Shown here: in pieces, positions 34,193-44,670 of the stretch
Layout of the letters: the number at the start of each line of letters is the position of its first letter
Numbering within the stretch: position 1 is the first letter of the stretch
Assembly: GCA_008638375.1 (NCBI GenBank)
Contig: CM018032.1
Location: 40,177,355 to 40,241,354 of the forward strand
DNA from: Nyssa sinensis
Lineage: Eukaryota; Streptophyta; Magnoliopsida; Cornales; Nyssaceae
Length of the DNA stretch: 64,000 bases
Direction of reading: 5' to 3'
Notes under the pieces: generated by a model
What the model was told of the DNA's origin: nothing
Database searches by the model: none
The model's input: the letters and a program-made list of their open reading frames with translations, nothing else
Position numbers and translations under genes: made by a program

Positions 34193-34275
34193 TGCCGATC
34201 GGCACACAGAGAGGGGGGTTTCTTCTACCTATATGCCAATCTATACTCAGGGTGTGCTAATCAGCAGTGTGTTTT
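34193..34275 (+). promoter_or_regulatory. Hairpin-rich module upstream of antisense gene 2
   Basis: Starts with the perfect 12-base palindrome TGCCGATCGGCA (34193-34204), followed by CACA, a GAGAGGGGGGTTTC run, and degenerate TGCCAATC and TGCTAATCAGCA motifs. It aligns with the module at 31177-31270. Confidence 0.5.
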
Positions 34276-34599
34276 ATCCTGGGCAGTTTCACGGCCTGTT
34301 GCATGCTCTTACATGTTTTTCAAAAATCAATATCCTAAATTGACTTAGAAATGAACTTGCGAGTTTTGAGGATATATTGCAAACCCTGAACCTCCTAACT
34401 CATCATATTCAGCCTCTTGAAAGCTCAATTGCTGTATTTTCTGCCTCTCTGCTTTAATGGCTTCTAGAATCATGGATGTGGCAATTTTTTATGAACAAAT
34501 ACGTACATAGTTGTATTGCTTCTCAAGCTAAAAAAAAAAAACTTAACTTGGGGGCGTTGAGACTAAAAGCTATTTTTCTCTTTTGCCCTAGTTATTGTA

Positions 34600-35545
34600 G
34601 ACTGGCATCTGTTGCGGGCTATTGCTCGCTTCTAGGATCCTGTTGATCACTGCTTTCACTTTCATCTAGAAGAAATATGTCCCAACTTTGAAGAGTTTTG
34701 TGATCTTTTTGATGTCACGGTTCAAGGCAAATTGATCGTCCCTTATGTAGAGCGTGGTTATTCTTTTTCTATGTCCTCTTTACTTGACTTGAATTTTGAG
34801 AAGGCAAAGGAATTGGTTCAAGGTGAATCATTTTCCCTATTTCCCATATTGGAAATTTTCATGAATCAAGAGACTAGCCGCACCAAGCTGTGTGTCTTCA
34901 CTTTGTGCATTATCCCGAGGTTCTTGATTGTTCAAGAGCCTGATCAGGCTGATGTTCGCTTACTTGATGTCGTGACCAAACTGAATAAGGGCAATAATAT
35001 TATGGGCATTGTTCTTGTTGAGACTTTGAATGGCTTGAACTTTGTTCATAATGGCTCAAATGTTTTCAAAGGTAGCCCATTGTTGTTGATGATGTGGCTA
35101 CACGATAAGTTGAAGCTCTTGGTACCTCCAGTTACTATCTTTTATATGTTAAAGCACTATTGTTCAAAGGCCTTGCTGGTGACCATAGATAATAAGAAAA
35201 ATTAATGCGAGTTCCTTGCTCAACTTTTACCTTATAACATTGATTGGTCAACTGTTCACTAGCAAAGTTGAGCCCCTCGTTTGCGCTTTCTTGGTTATTC
35301 TTATATTAGCTTGGCAGGCTAGAGAGATATCTTTTTTATTATCCCGTCTGAATATTACATTAATTTCGATGCATGCAGGTTGCTTTGAGGATTTGGGGTC
35401 CTCACTTTATTGTAGAAAGAGATTGACTCCATCTGTAGCCACAAAGATATCTAACTATTGGGAGTGTGTTCATGTTCCAGACTTGGATAATACAGATTAT
35501 TCTAACAAAGTGCTTATGATGGAAGAACATTTATGGTGGCTCTAG
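34600..35545 (+). pseudogene. Antisense gene 2 of the Ogre-like element
   Basis: The frame gives DPVDHCFHFHLEEICPNFEE, then YVERGYSFSMSSLLDLNFEK, FTLCIIPRFL and, near 35070, FKGSPLLLMMWLHDKLKLL, with a stop at about 35203. A second, stop-rich part continues to 35545. This layout resembles plant transposon-linked proteins annotated with DUF7745, which often have a DP..HCF.F and a PLLL..W motif. That match is from memory and is uncertain. It runs opposite to pol, as does antisense gene 1. No cellular function is known. Confidence 0.45.
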
Positions 35546-36208
35546 GCATAATCAGTGAAAAAGAAGAGCTTAGGGATTCTATCTTTTTTTAAAAGACTAG
35601 AATGTGGACATAACTTTAAAGTTGAAAGTGATCGAAGAAACTTACAAGGACATTAAAGGAGGAGGAGGAGTAGGAAATTTAGACTGGGAAGCAATAAGCA
35701 AACCACGAGGTTTGACGAAAACAGAGGTAACAACATTTTTAAGCTTAAAGAGGAAATGAGGATGACCTAAAAAGACACCATAACTCAAATGTAACAATGG
35801 TGAGCTGGAATTTGGGCATTTTTCTCTACATGTAAACTCGGTAAGGAATTACTTAGGTTTCATTGAGAAAGAGATAGGTCGCCACTTTGAGTTGGAGGGT
35901 AGGTTGGTGGAGAAGAAAGAGTGAGGAAAAGAAAAGATCTAAGTATCCTTTAACAATGAAGATTTAGAATTTTTTCTTTTCTCTCTTTTTTCTTTTTTTT
36001 TAGAGGAAGTTAGTTCCATATTAGACTTAGACCAAGTTGATAGGGCTTTTACCTTTTATTGAATAAAAGATGATCTTTAACTTTTGGATTTGAAAGAATG
36101 AAACTTTTATTGCAATTTTTGAGACTGTGCTCACACTAACTTCATGAGCTACCTACATACCCTCGTATTTCACGTGTAACAAAAATATGTACAATGGGCA
36201 GCTAGTAG
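35546..36208. other. Non-coding stretch between antisense gene 2 and integrase
   Basis: Purine-rich in the left part, with a T-rich run near 35965-36000. No gene recognised. Confidence 0.4.
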
Positions 36209-37260
36209 CTAAACAAAATATTTCTTGAGTTGGTCAAGGTTAGTAGGTGATGAAAACTCATCTCCATCCATATCAGTAAGCCACAATGCTCCACTAGTGG
36301 CTACAGTTTTGATAATGAATGGGCAACTCCAGTTGAGCTTGAATTTCCCTCTCGGGTCAAGTATCGGTGCTCGATTTTCCTTTAAAATCAAATCTCCTAC
36401 TTTTATGCCTCTCATTTTTACCTTTTTGTTAAAGGCTCAAGTTACCCTTTTGTGATACCCGTGCATCTGATATAAAGCTTTGAGTCACCTTTCATCTAGG
36501 CTAACTCATTGCATTTGCTTTGTAACTAATTAGTTTCAGTAACTTAATTCTTGAGAAGTACCCTGAGCAAGGGTATTTCTAGCTCGATAGGTAACACTAC
36601 CTCCATCCCTTATGTTAGGGAATATAGGGTTTGTCCGGTAGGCATTCTAATCTATGTGTGATACTCCCACAAAGCAAAGGGGAGTTTCTCATGCCAGTTC
36701 TTGTTGGTTACTGTTGTTCCCCTTAAGATGGTCATTAGAGTTTTATTCGTTGCCTCTACTACTCCATTTGTTTGAAGTCGATAAGGTGAGGAATGATGAT
36801 GGGTAATTCTGAACTCTTCAACCAAAACTAGTGACTTCCCCTTTGAAGGGCAAACCATTGTCTGAAATTAATTCATGGGGTACTCCATATCGACAAATGA
36901 TGTTAGCCCTAACAAATTGAGCCACTTTCTTTATATTAAGGACAGCATCGGAAGTAACCTCTACCCATTTGGTCAAGTACTCGATGGCTACCAAAATGAA
37001 CTCATGGCCGTTGGAGGCTTTCGGTGTGATTTTGCCAATAATGTATATTCCCCAAGTTACAAAAGGCCAAGGGGATGTCAAGTTGTACAATTCCCTAGGA
37101 GAGAGATGTTGAAGATTGGTGTGTATCTGACATTTGTGACTTTTCCTAACGAAGGCAATACAGTCTTCATCCATGGTATTCTAGTAGTAACCTTGTTGGA
37201 CTATCTTCTTGGCTAGCATGTATCCATTCATGTAAGGTCCACAAGCTCCTTCATGGATTT
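36209..37260 (-). pseudogene. Ogre-like integrase remnant
   Basis: Pieces in different frames cover the HHCC end (CQIHTNLQHLSP), the catalytic core (WGIYIIGKITPKASNGHEF, ELISDNGLPFKGE, NGVVEATNKTLMTILR) and the C-terminal region (LDPRGKFKLNWSCPF). The second catalytic Asp and the Glu of the DDE triad are visible, but the first Asp position reads Tyr (WGIYII). Frame changes near 36850 and several stops show it is dead. Integrase would insert the cDNA into chromosomes. Confidence 0.75.
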
Positions 37261-37517
37261 CTGTCATGACATATTCAACTTCATGTTTATGCAAGCACAA
37301 TAGGTGTATTCCATTAAAAGATATTTTGTAAAGTTTTCCCCTCATAAATGATGAATTGGGTGGCCTATCGTTTTAAGGCTACTTTGTCCTTCTTGGTATA
37401 TCCTTCAGGGTATTCTGAGTGTCTGATGAATAATCAAACCTCATTATACCAATGTGGGGATGTCGAGTCCTCTGCGACTTCATTGATATTGCAGTAGTAT
37501 ATAGAAATTTCCTAAGT

Positions 37518-38400
37518 TTAAGCCAATAGAGGTTTAATTGTGGCTTCTTCTAGGATGTCCACCATTGAGGCAAATGTGGCTAGGGCTTCTACAAAACTAT
37601 TTTTAGCCCTAGGTATGTAGTAAATTGTACATCTTTGAACTTGGTTATCACTATCTCCAGGTACTAGTGGTAGGGTAAGAGATTTTCCTATTTGATTTTC
37701 CACGTTTTCTAGATTTGGCCAATAACAAGGGCTAAATCCCCGTATACATTTAAGAATTCAACTTTCAGTTCTAAAGCCATTTGTAGGCCCACTATATAGG
37801 ATTCATACTCTGTGGTATTATTGATAGAAGGGTATTGCAACTTCATGGCTAAAGGCATGTGTGACCCGCTTGGGGCTACTAGAAGCATGCCAATGCCATA
37901 TTCCTTCTTACTGGCGGTGCTGTCAAAGAAAAGACACCACTTATCCTCATGAATCTGCATGATTTCTTCATTTGGGAATTCAGCTTCCTTAACAATTTCA
38001 CCCTCAACCTGACAGTCTACTAGATAGTCGGCCACGAGCTTTCCTTTAATGGATTTATGAGTTATGTACACTATGTCAAATTCGAAAAGCAATAGTAGCC
38101 ACCGAGTAGTGCGGCTTGATAGGGCTGATTTTTCAAAGAGATACTTTACAGGGTCCATACGAGAAACCAAGTGCATTGTATAAGCCATCATGTAGTGGCG
38201 GAGCTTTTGAGTAACCCAGACAAGAGCAGTGCACGTCTTTTCGATGGCATTATAGTTTTGCTCATAGGAGACCAATTTTTGACTCATATAGTAAACGACC
38301 TTCTCCTTTCAATGGTTGTATCAGTTACTGTGAGGTACAGTAATAATGGAAAGTCGGGTTGGGGGAACCAGGATTGGCATTTGGTCACATATTTTTGATC
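37518..38400 (-). pseudogene. Ogre-like RNase H plus archaeal-type RNase H
   Basis: The frame at 37709-38287 starts with the end of the retroviral-type RNase H (YNAIEKTCTALVWVTQKLRH, RWLLLLFEFDIVYI). It continues into a second RNase H with WCLFFDSTASKKEYGIGMLL, NNTTEYESYIVGLQMAL and NVYGDLALVIGQI, keeping the acidic residues usual for the archaeal type. A tail at 37518-37703 has AKNSFVEALATFASM. The dual RNase H arrangement is a Tat/Ogre signature. The frame is broken between segments. Confidence 0.75.
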
Positions 38401-38964
38401 TTTTAAAAGCCTCTTGGCACGAGGGGTTCCAACTTTGGGAGAATCTTTCTTCAGAAGTTTGAAAATGGGTTCACAAATAGTAGTCAGCTGTGATATAAAT
38501 ATCTTGATGTATTGAAGTCTCCTTAGAAGCCCCTAACTTGCTTTTCTGTTTTGGGTGGAGGCATCTCCATAATGGCTTTGATTTTTGTGGGGTCCACCTC
38601 TATCCCTCTTTGACTTATCATGAAGCGTAGGAGTTTTCCTAATGTGACCCTAAATACACACTTTTGAGGGTTTAGTCTCATTCTGTATTTCTTGATTCTT
38701 TCGAAGAACTTTCTTAGGCAGCCAGAATGACCTTCTTTGCCTTTAGATTTTATGATCATGTCATCGACATAGACTTCGACCTCTTTATGAATAAGGTCAT
38801 GTAAGATGGTAGTGGCTGCCCTCTAATATGTAGCCCCTGCATTTTTCAGGCTGAAATGCATGACTGTGTAGCAGTATGTCCCCCACTGTGTTGTGAAGGT
38901 AGTTTTTTCCATGTGGTTAAGGTGTATCTTAATTTGATTATACCCTACAAATCCATCTACAAAG
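38401..38964 (-). pseudogene. Ogre-like reverse transcriptase, 3' part
   Basis: Near 38770 the minus strand encodes VEVYVDDMIIKSK, the catalytic YVDD box, followed by RMRLNPQKCVFRVTLGKLL and RGIEVDPTKIKAIMEMPPP. Upstream RT motifs are lost in the scaffold gap. A stop and frame changes separate this from the RNase H part. Confidence 0.8.
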
Positions 38965-39064
38965 NNNNNNNNNNNNNNNNNNNNNNNNNNNNNNNNNNNN
39001 NNNNNNNNNNNNNNNNNNNNNNNNNNNNNNNNNNNNNNNNNNNNNNNNNNNNNNNNNNNNNNNN
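38965..39064. other. Scaffold gap of 100 N
   Basis: Exactly 100 N, the usual placeholder for a gap of unknown size. It separates the Ogre-like reverse transcriptase on the left from the antisense promoter region of the Tat-like element on the right, and must hide at least the end of that element and its 3' LTR. Confidence 0.98.
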
Positions 39065-39222
39065 TTCCAAGGCGACTGCTGGGGCGTCATTTATTGCGCA
39101 GCCGAAAATTAGGTCTTTTCAAGGTCATCATTGTACTGGGCCGATGGTTGGGTTTCTTGAAGTCATCATTGTTCCGAACCGTCATGGCGTTTGGGCTTGG
39201 TGGGTCCCTTCTGATACTGCGC

Positions 39223-39230
39223 TTATAAAT
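39223..39230 (+). promoter_or_regulatory. TATA box for the antisense ORF, copy 2
   Basis: TTATAAAT in the context GCGCTTATAAATACGG, about 170 bases upstream of the antisense ATG at 39400. Copy 1 of the ORF also has a TATA box upstream. Confidence 0.5.
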
Positions 39231-39399
39231 ACGGGGTGAGATTTGAAATGACCTTTTCTCTGTCATTTTCACTGTGCTAGAAGATCTTGTTCGCCATTGT
39301 TGGTTTGTGCGACCTTGAAGAACACTGGTTTTCTAAGTTAGAACAGGTTCGACCGATCTTTTCTCTTATTTTGCTTCTTTCTTCTTAAGTCCGGGATTA

Positions 39400-41347
39400 A
39401 TGTCTGCTCCTCTTGAATCCTCAAATGTGAGTGAGGGGGTAGGAAATCCCTCTGAGATGGCTATGCTGTCTTCTGTAGAGAATGTAGGTGACCTTGCCCC
39501 CGAAGATGCTGGAGAAAGGCCCGTTGAACCTCCTCCTAGTCCTGAGATTATGATAGTTGATGCCTTCTTAGAGCCCCGAGACAGGGCTGGGGAGACCTCT
39601 GGTAGGTCTTCCCATAGAAAAGAGGGTGAGAGTGCTGTTACTCAAAGCCTATTAAACGAGTGAAGGGTGAAGTATAATTTTCCCCCAAATGTGACCTGCA
39701 GAGTACCAGGCCCAATGGATCGTCCTCATGATGTTGAAGCCGGGGAGATATGTGTTTATCTTGCCTGGCTTGAAATGGGTTTGAGACTTCCGTTGCTGGA
39801 TTTATTTAGGCAATTCTTTTGTTAGTATAAGCTTTGCCCTGCTGACCTGAATCTCAATAGTTGGCGGCAACTTCTAGGGTTTGTAGTTTTAGGACATAAA
39901 AATGAGGTAGATGTGTCCATAGATCTGATCCATAGTAATATGGATCTGAAGCTCAAGAAGGCAGAGGGCCCTTTTTATATGTCCTTTGAGAAGGGGTTCC
40001 GACCCCTATCCTCCGTTCCCACTTCTAATAAAATGTGGAAGAAGTGGTACTTCTTTGTTGGAGGAGGATAGGAGCATGAAGACTTCCAGGATGGTGATGT
40101 CTCGCTATTCCCCCATACCACGGGTCATAAGGGTGAGGCTTATTTCCTTAGGTTTGTTTTAGCTTCGTTGTGCCTTCCGAACTGATAATTTGATACACCA
40201 TTTTCTTATTTATGTGCAGTCAAGAGAGCTTGGAGGAGGTCTAAGTTTACCGACATGCTACAAGATCAGTACCGTGTGCTGCTTTCGACTCCCAATCGGG
40301 CTTACACTATTATTATTACTTCGGAGAACTTGATGGCTGCTCGTAGTGCTGAGCTCAAGAAAAGGCTGACATCGAAATGGGTGGAGGCGGAAGCCCAAGC
40401 GGTGAGGGAGACTTCCTCCCGAGTTGAGCCTGAGACTCCTCTAGAAGTGAAAAGGAGGAGGTTGATTTCTGGCTCTCCTGAGCCAACTCCTGCCGAGGCC
40501 AAACCTGCCATTCTTGTTTGGGCCTTTCCTCCTGCCTCTTCCGTTTAGAGCAAAAGGGCTCGGAAGGGGAAGGCGCCTGCTGTACCATCCGAGCCGTCTG
40601 ACGAGCCGGACTACCAAATTGCCAAGAAGGCTTTTGACTAGATATGGGCCCAGGGCCCTCATCGGTACAGGGGGGAGAACCCCCCAAAGTTGATGAATGA
40701 GATGATGAATCTCTAGATGAAGGTAACCTCTGAGGCTTTTCTTGTCCTTTCTGTTTGTTTGTTCGTTCAATCTAACTTGTCTGTCTTGCGTTGTGTAGAG
40801 CATGCATAGTTTAGCTGCTCTGAAGGTGACTCCTATGAGCCTCGAGGAGGCTGATAAGCTGAAAGCTGAACTGGACAAAGTGAGGTTGGAGCTTGGGACA
40901 GCTCAATCCAAGGTTCAGACTATCGAGGAGGGTCTGAAGGAAGCTAGCACCAATCTTGTCGTAATAGAGTCTGAAAGGGATATCTATGCTAGGCAAGTTG
41001 CAGGACTTTAGGCGGAGTTGGTCGAGCTCCGAAGTACCTTTGATCAAAAGGTTCAAGAGGCAGTTGATCATGCCAAGACTGAGACTGAGACGGAATTGAG
41101 AGAGGAAGTTGACCAGATGGGTGATGACCTGATCCGGTTTGGTTTTGAAAGCTTCCGAACTAGATTCCTGGCTAAGTTCCCAGATTTTGACGTGTCGTCA
41201 ATCGTTGCTCCTGAACCTGTCTCGTCTGGTGCTGATCCGTACAAGACGGCTGGGGCTACCGCCCTTCTTTGGTGGAGGACCCTGGCCCTTCGGATAAGGC
41301 TTGAGGCTTTATCAATTTTTTTGTTTTTGCCAGTCCTTTTGATGTAA
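39400..41347 (+). pseudogene. Antisense ORF of Tat-like element, copy 2 (Transposase_28-like)
   Basis: Starts MSAPLESSNVSEG at 39400. After a stop at 39661 the same coding trend continues with AWLEMGLRLPLLDLFRQFF, LNLNSWRQLLGFVVLGHKNE and KMWKKWYFFVGGG, the pattern of the plant family called 'putative gypsy type transposon' (Pfam Transposase_28). Further on are LKKRLTSKWVEAEAQ and VKRRRLISGSPEP, shared with copy 1. A putative intron (about 40720-40798, GTAACC...TGTGTAG) leads to a Glu/Lys-rich predicted coiled coil (EEADKLKAELDKVRLELGTA). It lies opposite to pol. Several stops make it a pseudogene. Function unknown. Confidence 0.65.
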
Positions 41348-41886
41348 TGAAATGCCTTCTTGATCAGTAAAATTGACTTTTTCTTCAAATTCTTCTTGTG
41401 TTATTGCCTTCTGTGAAATTTGCTGTGAGTATGGCTGTTCTGAGCCCATTGCATGTCAGATCAACTGTTCGTTAGTTGATAGCTGCCTTCTGAGCTTTAA
41501 TACTTGTAATTGAATAGTGAATGTAGATTAAATTTGACTGTCTCATCATAATAAGATAAGAAAGCAAACATAATCAGATAAACAGAACCCAATATTGATT
41601 TTGTATCACACAAAGAGGGAGTAATTTTTGCAGAGTTTTGAAGTAGACTGCTCTGAGCCAAAGATTTGTGAAAATAACCAGGCAGCTTGTGCCTATTATT
41701 ACGATGACCGACATTGCTGTTTCTGAGCCCTTAGGATTAGGATATATCAGAGTTGTTGGCCTTTGTCGTATGAATGGCTTATCATAAAATAGATAAGACT
41801 GGAGGGTTTGTATACCGGATAGGAGGCTTGTACATTTAGACTTTGCCCCCCCTTCTTTACTAATTCAGAAGCTTCAGTGCTGGACT
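41348..41886. other. Non-coding region downstream of the antisense ORF
   Basis: Contains AATGAAA and AATAAG-type signals soon after the coiled-coil frame (41343 onward), which could serve as 3' end signals of the antisense transcript. No further gene recognised. Confidence 0.35.
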
Positions 41887-42640
41887 GTGATTTTTCGTTC
41901 AAAGAGCTCTGTACCCTGTGTCTTGGTATATCAAAGAGGCAGATTTAATGCACCGTTTATTTATTCGATTGTCGTTTGGGATTTCGAGGCCAATCTCTTT
42001 TTAACCGTTGCAACGGTTCAGTTGGGTGGCTTTTGGACTTCAAGGGTCTATATATATGGAAATGAAGGCATACGGTTGCGTCCAACCCTCTTGTTCCCAA
42101 ATTTTTCCCTCGTAAGAGAGACTCTAGATGCTGCCGGAAATTTGTCATTCGCTCGGAGATGAGAGATGATTCTTCGTTTGAGTTAGGAATGATTAAACTG
42201 TGACCGAGAGTTAATTTTCTCCTTGATTCAGTCTCCAAGGAAAGATTAGAGGAGGCACAAGTCCTCTTGTCCATCTTGTCATCCGGTCGAAATTCTTCCG
42301 ATTGGTGGTGGACCCTCCTTGATTCAACCGATGCTTGGAGAGTTGGTGGTGAAGACGAAGGTGGGACGCCTTCTCTTCTTTGTGTCTTGGCAGAGACCCT
42401 TGCTCAAATCGGCTGGGGTGTGACAACTGCTTCGAGGAAGATGAATGGAGGCCTCCCGAAACCCAGAGCCCTCATCAACCGTTGGTCTTGAGATCAATGA
42501 TAGTGATGATGAAATGGCCTAGGTGCTTCTTGATGCAGATTGGGGTTCAGGGTCCCTTCCTTTCAAATGGAGCCGCCGGCGGTGGTAATGGAAGTTTGGA
42601 TCCTATGCCCTTTTATCATCCGAGGTAGGAAGCCATGATG
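41887..42640 (+). pseudogene. Second antisense unit of the Tat-like element
   Basis: A promoter-like region comes first: AATGCACCGTTT near 41948, a perfect 16-base palindrome AACCGTTGCAACGGTT at 42003-42018, and a TATA-like run at 42049-42057. It is followed by short, overlapping frames at 42267-42628 such as ILSSGRNSSDWWWTLLD and CFEEDEWRPPETQSPHQP. No known domain is recognised. The ATGCACCGTTT motif also occurs upstream of the antisense ORF in the truncated Tat-like copy near 11150. Confidence 0.35.
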
Positions 42641-43079
42641 TTGCAGATCGTAGTGATGTAGTAGCTTCTGTAGTAGCCTGTCTTTATTGTAGCCTCTATT
42701 TTATTTCCAGTCTTTTTTGTACTGATGTAAACTTTTATGAATCATCAATAAAATTGATCTCTTTTTCCTCAATTCTGATGTTCTTTTCCGTTTGAATGTT
42801 CTTTTTTGAGTTAGAACACCCTTTTGTGCACTTTTGATAAATAACTCTTTTGTATGTCTCAAGAATAGATCAAAGAAACTTTGTACAAAACTTGAAGTCT
42901 TGAAACCATATTCTTTAAATCTGTTCGGCACTTGTACTGTTTGTTGCTTGTTGGTAGATAAGCCAAATAAGCTAAGTGTCAGCTTTGAGGTGTTCAGATC
43001 TGGGAGACTTGTGTGAATTTTGGTTGAAGATGCTTAGAACTTCTACCTTTGGACTGGATCATAGATTCTGCTTATTGAA

Positions 43080-43395
43080 GATGGACCAGGCTCGGAAGGC
43101 CTGTGCATTAGGGTGGACCAGGCTCTGGAGGCCTGTGCATTAGAAGATGGACCAAGTACTTAAGACCTGTACATTATGGACCAGGCTCTAGAGGCCTGTG
43201 CATTAGAAGATGGACCAAGTACTGAGACTTGTACGTTATGGACCAAGCCCTGGAGGCCTGTGCATTATAGATGGACCAAGTACTGAGACTTGTACATTAT
43301 GGACCAGGCTCTAGAGGCCTGTGCATTATAGATGGACCAAGTACTGAGACTTGTACATTATGGACCAGGCTCTGGAGGCCTGTGCATTATAGATA
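43080..43395. repeat. Tandem array of a 62-base composite unit
   Basis: Two alternating 31-base halves: GATGGACCAAGTACTGAGAC with TTGTACATTAT, and GGACCAGGCTCTGGAGGCCT with GTGCATTATA. About five composite units, with few differences in the last three. It lies between integrase and the antisense units of the Tat-like element. Confidence 0.9.
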
Positions 43396-43438
43396 CGAAC
43401 AGTTTATGGAGTCAATTAAACAGAAAGAAACATCTCTA

Positions 43439-44670
43439 TTAATAGTACTTTCGTAAATGTTCCACATTCCATGGCCTCGGAATAGGCTTCCCAGTCATGT
43501 CTTCTAGCCAATAGGTGGTAGGCCTAACAACTTTCGTTACTTTGTAGGGGCCTTCCCAGTTTGGTGACAACTTTCCCATAGTGGGATCCTTAGTGTTTTG
43601 AAAGACTTTTCCTAAGACAAGGTCTTCGACTTGAAAGCTGACCGTCTTGAGTCCTACCTTGGATTTGTCAACCATTCTCTATTGATAGGCTTCCATTCTG
43701 ATGCTGGCTTGATCCCTTTTTCCTTCAAGCAAATCGAAGTTTTCCATCAGTTGCTGGTCATTGGAGTCTTGCTCAAAGGCTTCCGTCCTCAGGGTTGGCA
43801 TACCAATCTCAACCGAAATTACTGCTTCTGTACCATAGGCCAATGAGAAGGGAGTTTCAGAGGTGGGCGTTCTTCTGGTTGTTCTGTAGGACCAAAGAAC
43901 TCCAAGGAGTTCTTCTGCCCACTTTCCTTTGGCCTTTTCCAACCTTTTCTTTAACCCTTCAAGGATCGTTCGGTTGGTAACCTCTGCTTGCCCATTCGCT
44001 TGTGGATGGCCTGGGGAGGTAAAGTGTTGCCTAATGTTAAGGTTTTCACAGAACTTCTTGAAGCCTTTACCCGTGAACTGTGTCCCATTGTCAGAGATAA
44101 TCACACGTGGTATGCCGAACCTACAAACAATATTTTTCTAGGTGAAGCTCTCAACTTCCTTTTCTGTGATATGTGTTAGAGCTTCAGCTTCGGCCCACTT
44201 AGAGAAGTAGTCAATGGCTACCAGGAGGTACTTCCTGTTCGGTGGTGCCTTTGGTAATAGACCTACGATATCCATCCCCCACTGAGCAAAGGGCCAAGGA
44301 CTTGGAATCGGGATGAGCTCGTGATGAGGTTGGTGTTGATATGGGGCAAACCTTTGGCATTTGTCACACTTCTGGACATACTCCTTAGCCTGCCTTAGCA
44401 TGCTAGGCCAGTAATAGCCCTGAGACAGAGCTCGGTGAGCTATAGTTCTGCCCCCATTATGATTCCCGCAAATTCCTTCGTGTATTTCAGCCAAGACATA
44501 TCTTGATTCTTCTGGAGCTAAGCATTTTAACAGAGGTTGAGAATATGACCTTCTGTACAGCTTGTTGTTCAGGATCAGGTATCGAGCCGCTCTAATTCGG
44601 ATTCTCTTGGCTTTGTTTTTGTCTTCTGGGAGGAGCCCGAATTGCAGGTACTGGAGGATTGGAGTCATCC
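43439..44670 (-). pseudogene. Tat-like integrase
   Basis: The zinc-binding HHCC part shows HEGICGNH and CDKCQRF. The core has WGMDIVGLLPKAP, MIISDNGTQFTG and NGQAEVTNRTILEGL, so all three DDE residues are present. The C-terminal part has LSPNWEGPYKVTKVV. Stops at 44138, 43679 and the end at 43439 divide it into three pieces, which otherwise align well. It would integrate cDNA. The region is better kept than the Ogre-like copy. Confidence 0.85.

Larger units (their letters stand above)
27595..38964 (-). mobile_element. Ogre/Tat-clade Ty3/gypsy element, 5' part missing
   Basis: Minus-strand order, read from the right: reverse transcriptase, RNase H, a second archaeal-type RNase H, integrase, a region with two genes on the opposite strand, a minisatellite, then a 2.1 kb 3' LTR. 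Two RNase H domains and antisense ORFs downstream of integrase are marks of the Tat clade, which includes Ogre. The scaffold gap at 38965 cuts the reverse transcriptase, so gag, protease and 5' LTR are not seen. All coding parts carry stops or frameshifts. Confidence 0.7.

Noticed and set aside
43080..43395. Regular repeats that could suggest a CRISPR array
   Set aside because: The units are directly adjacent with no unique spacers, and the setting is a plant retrotransposon. It is a tandem array.
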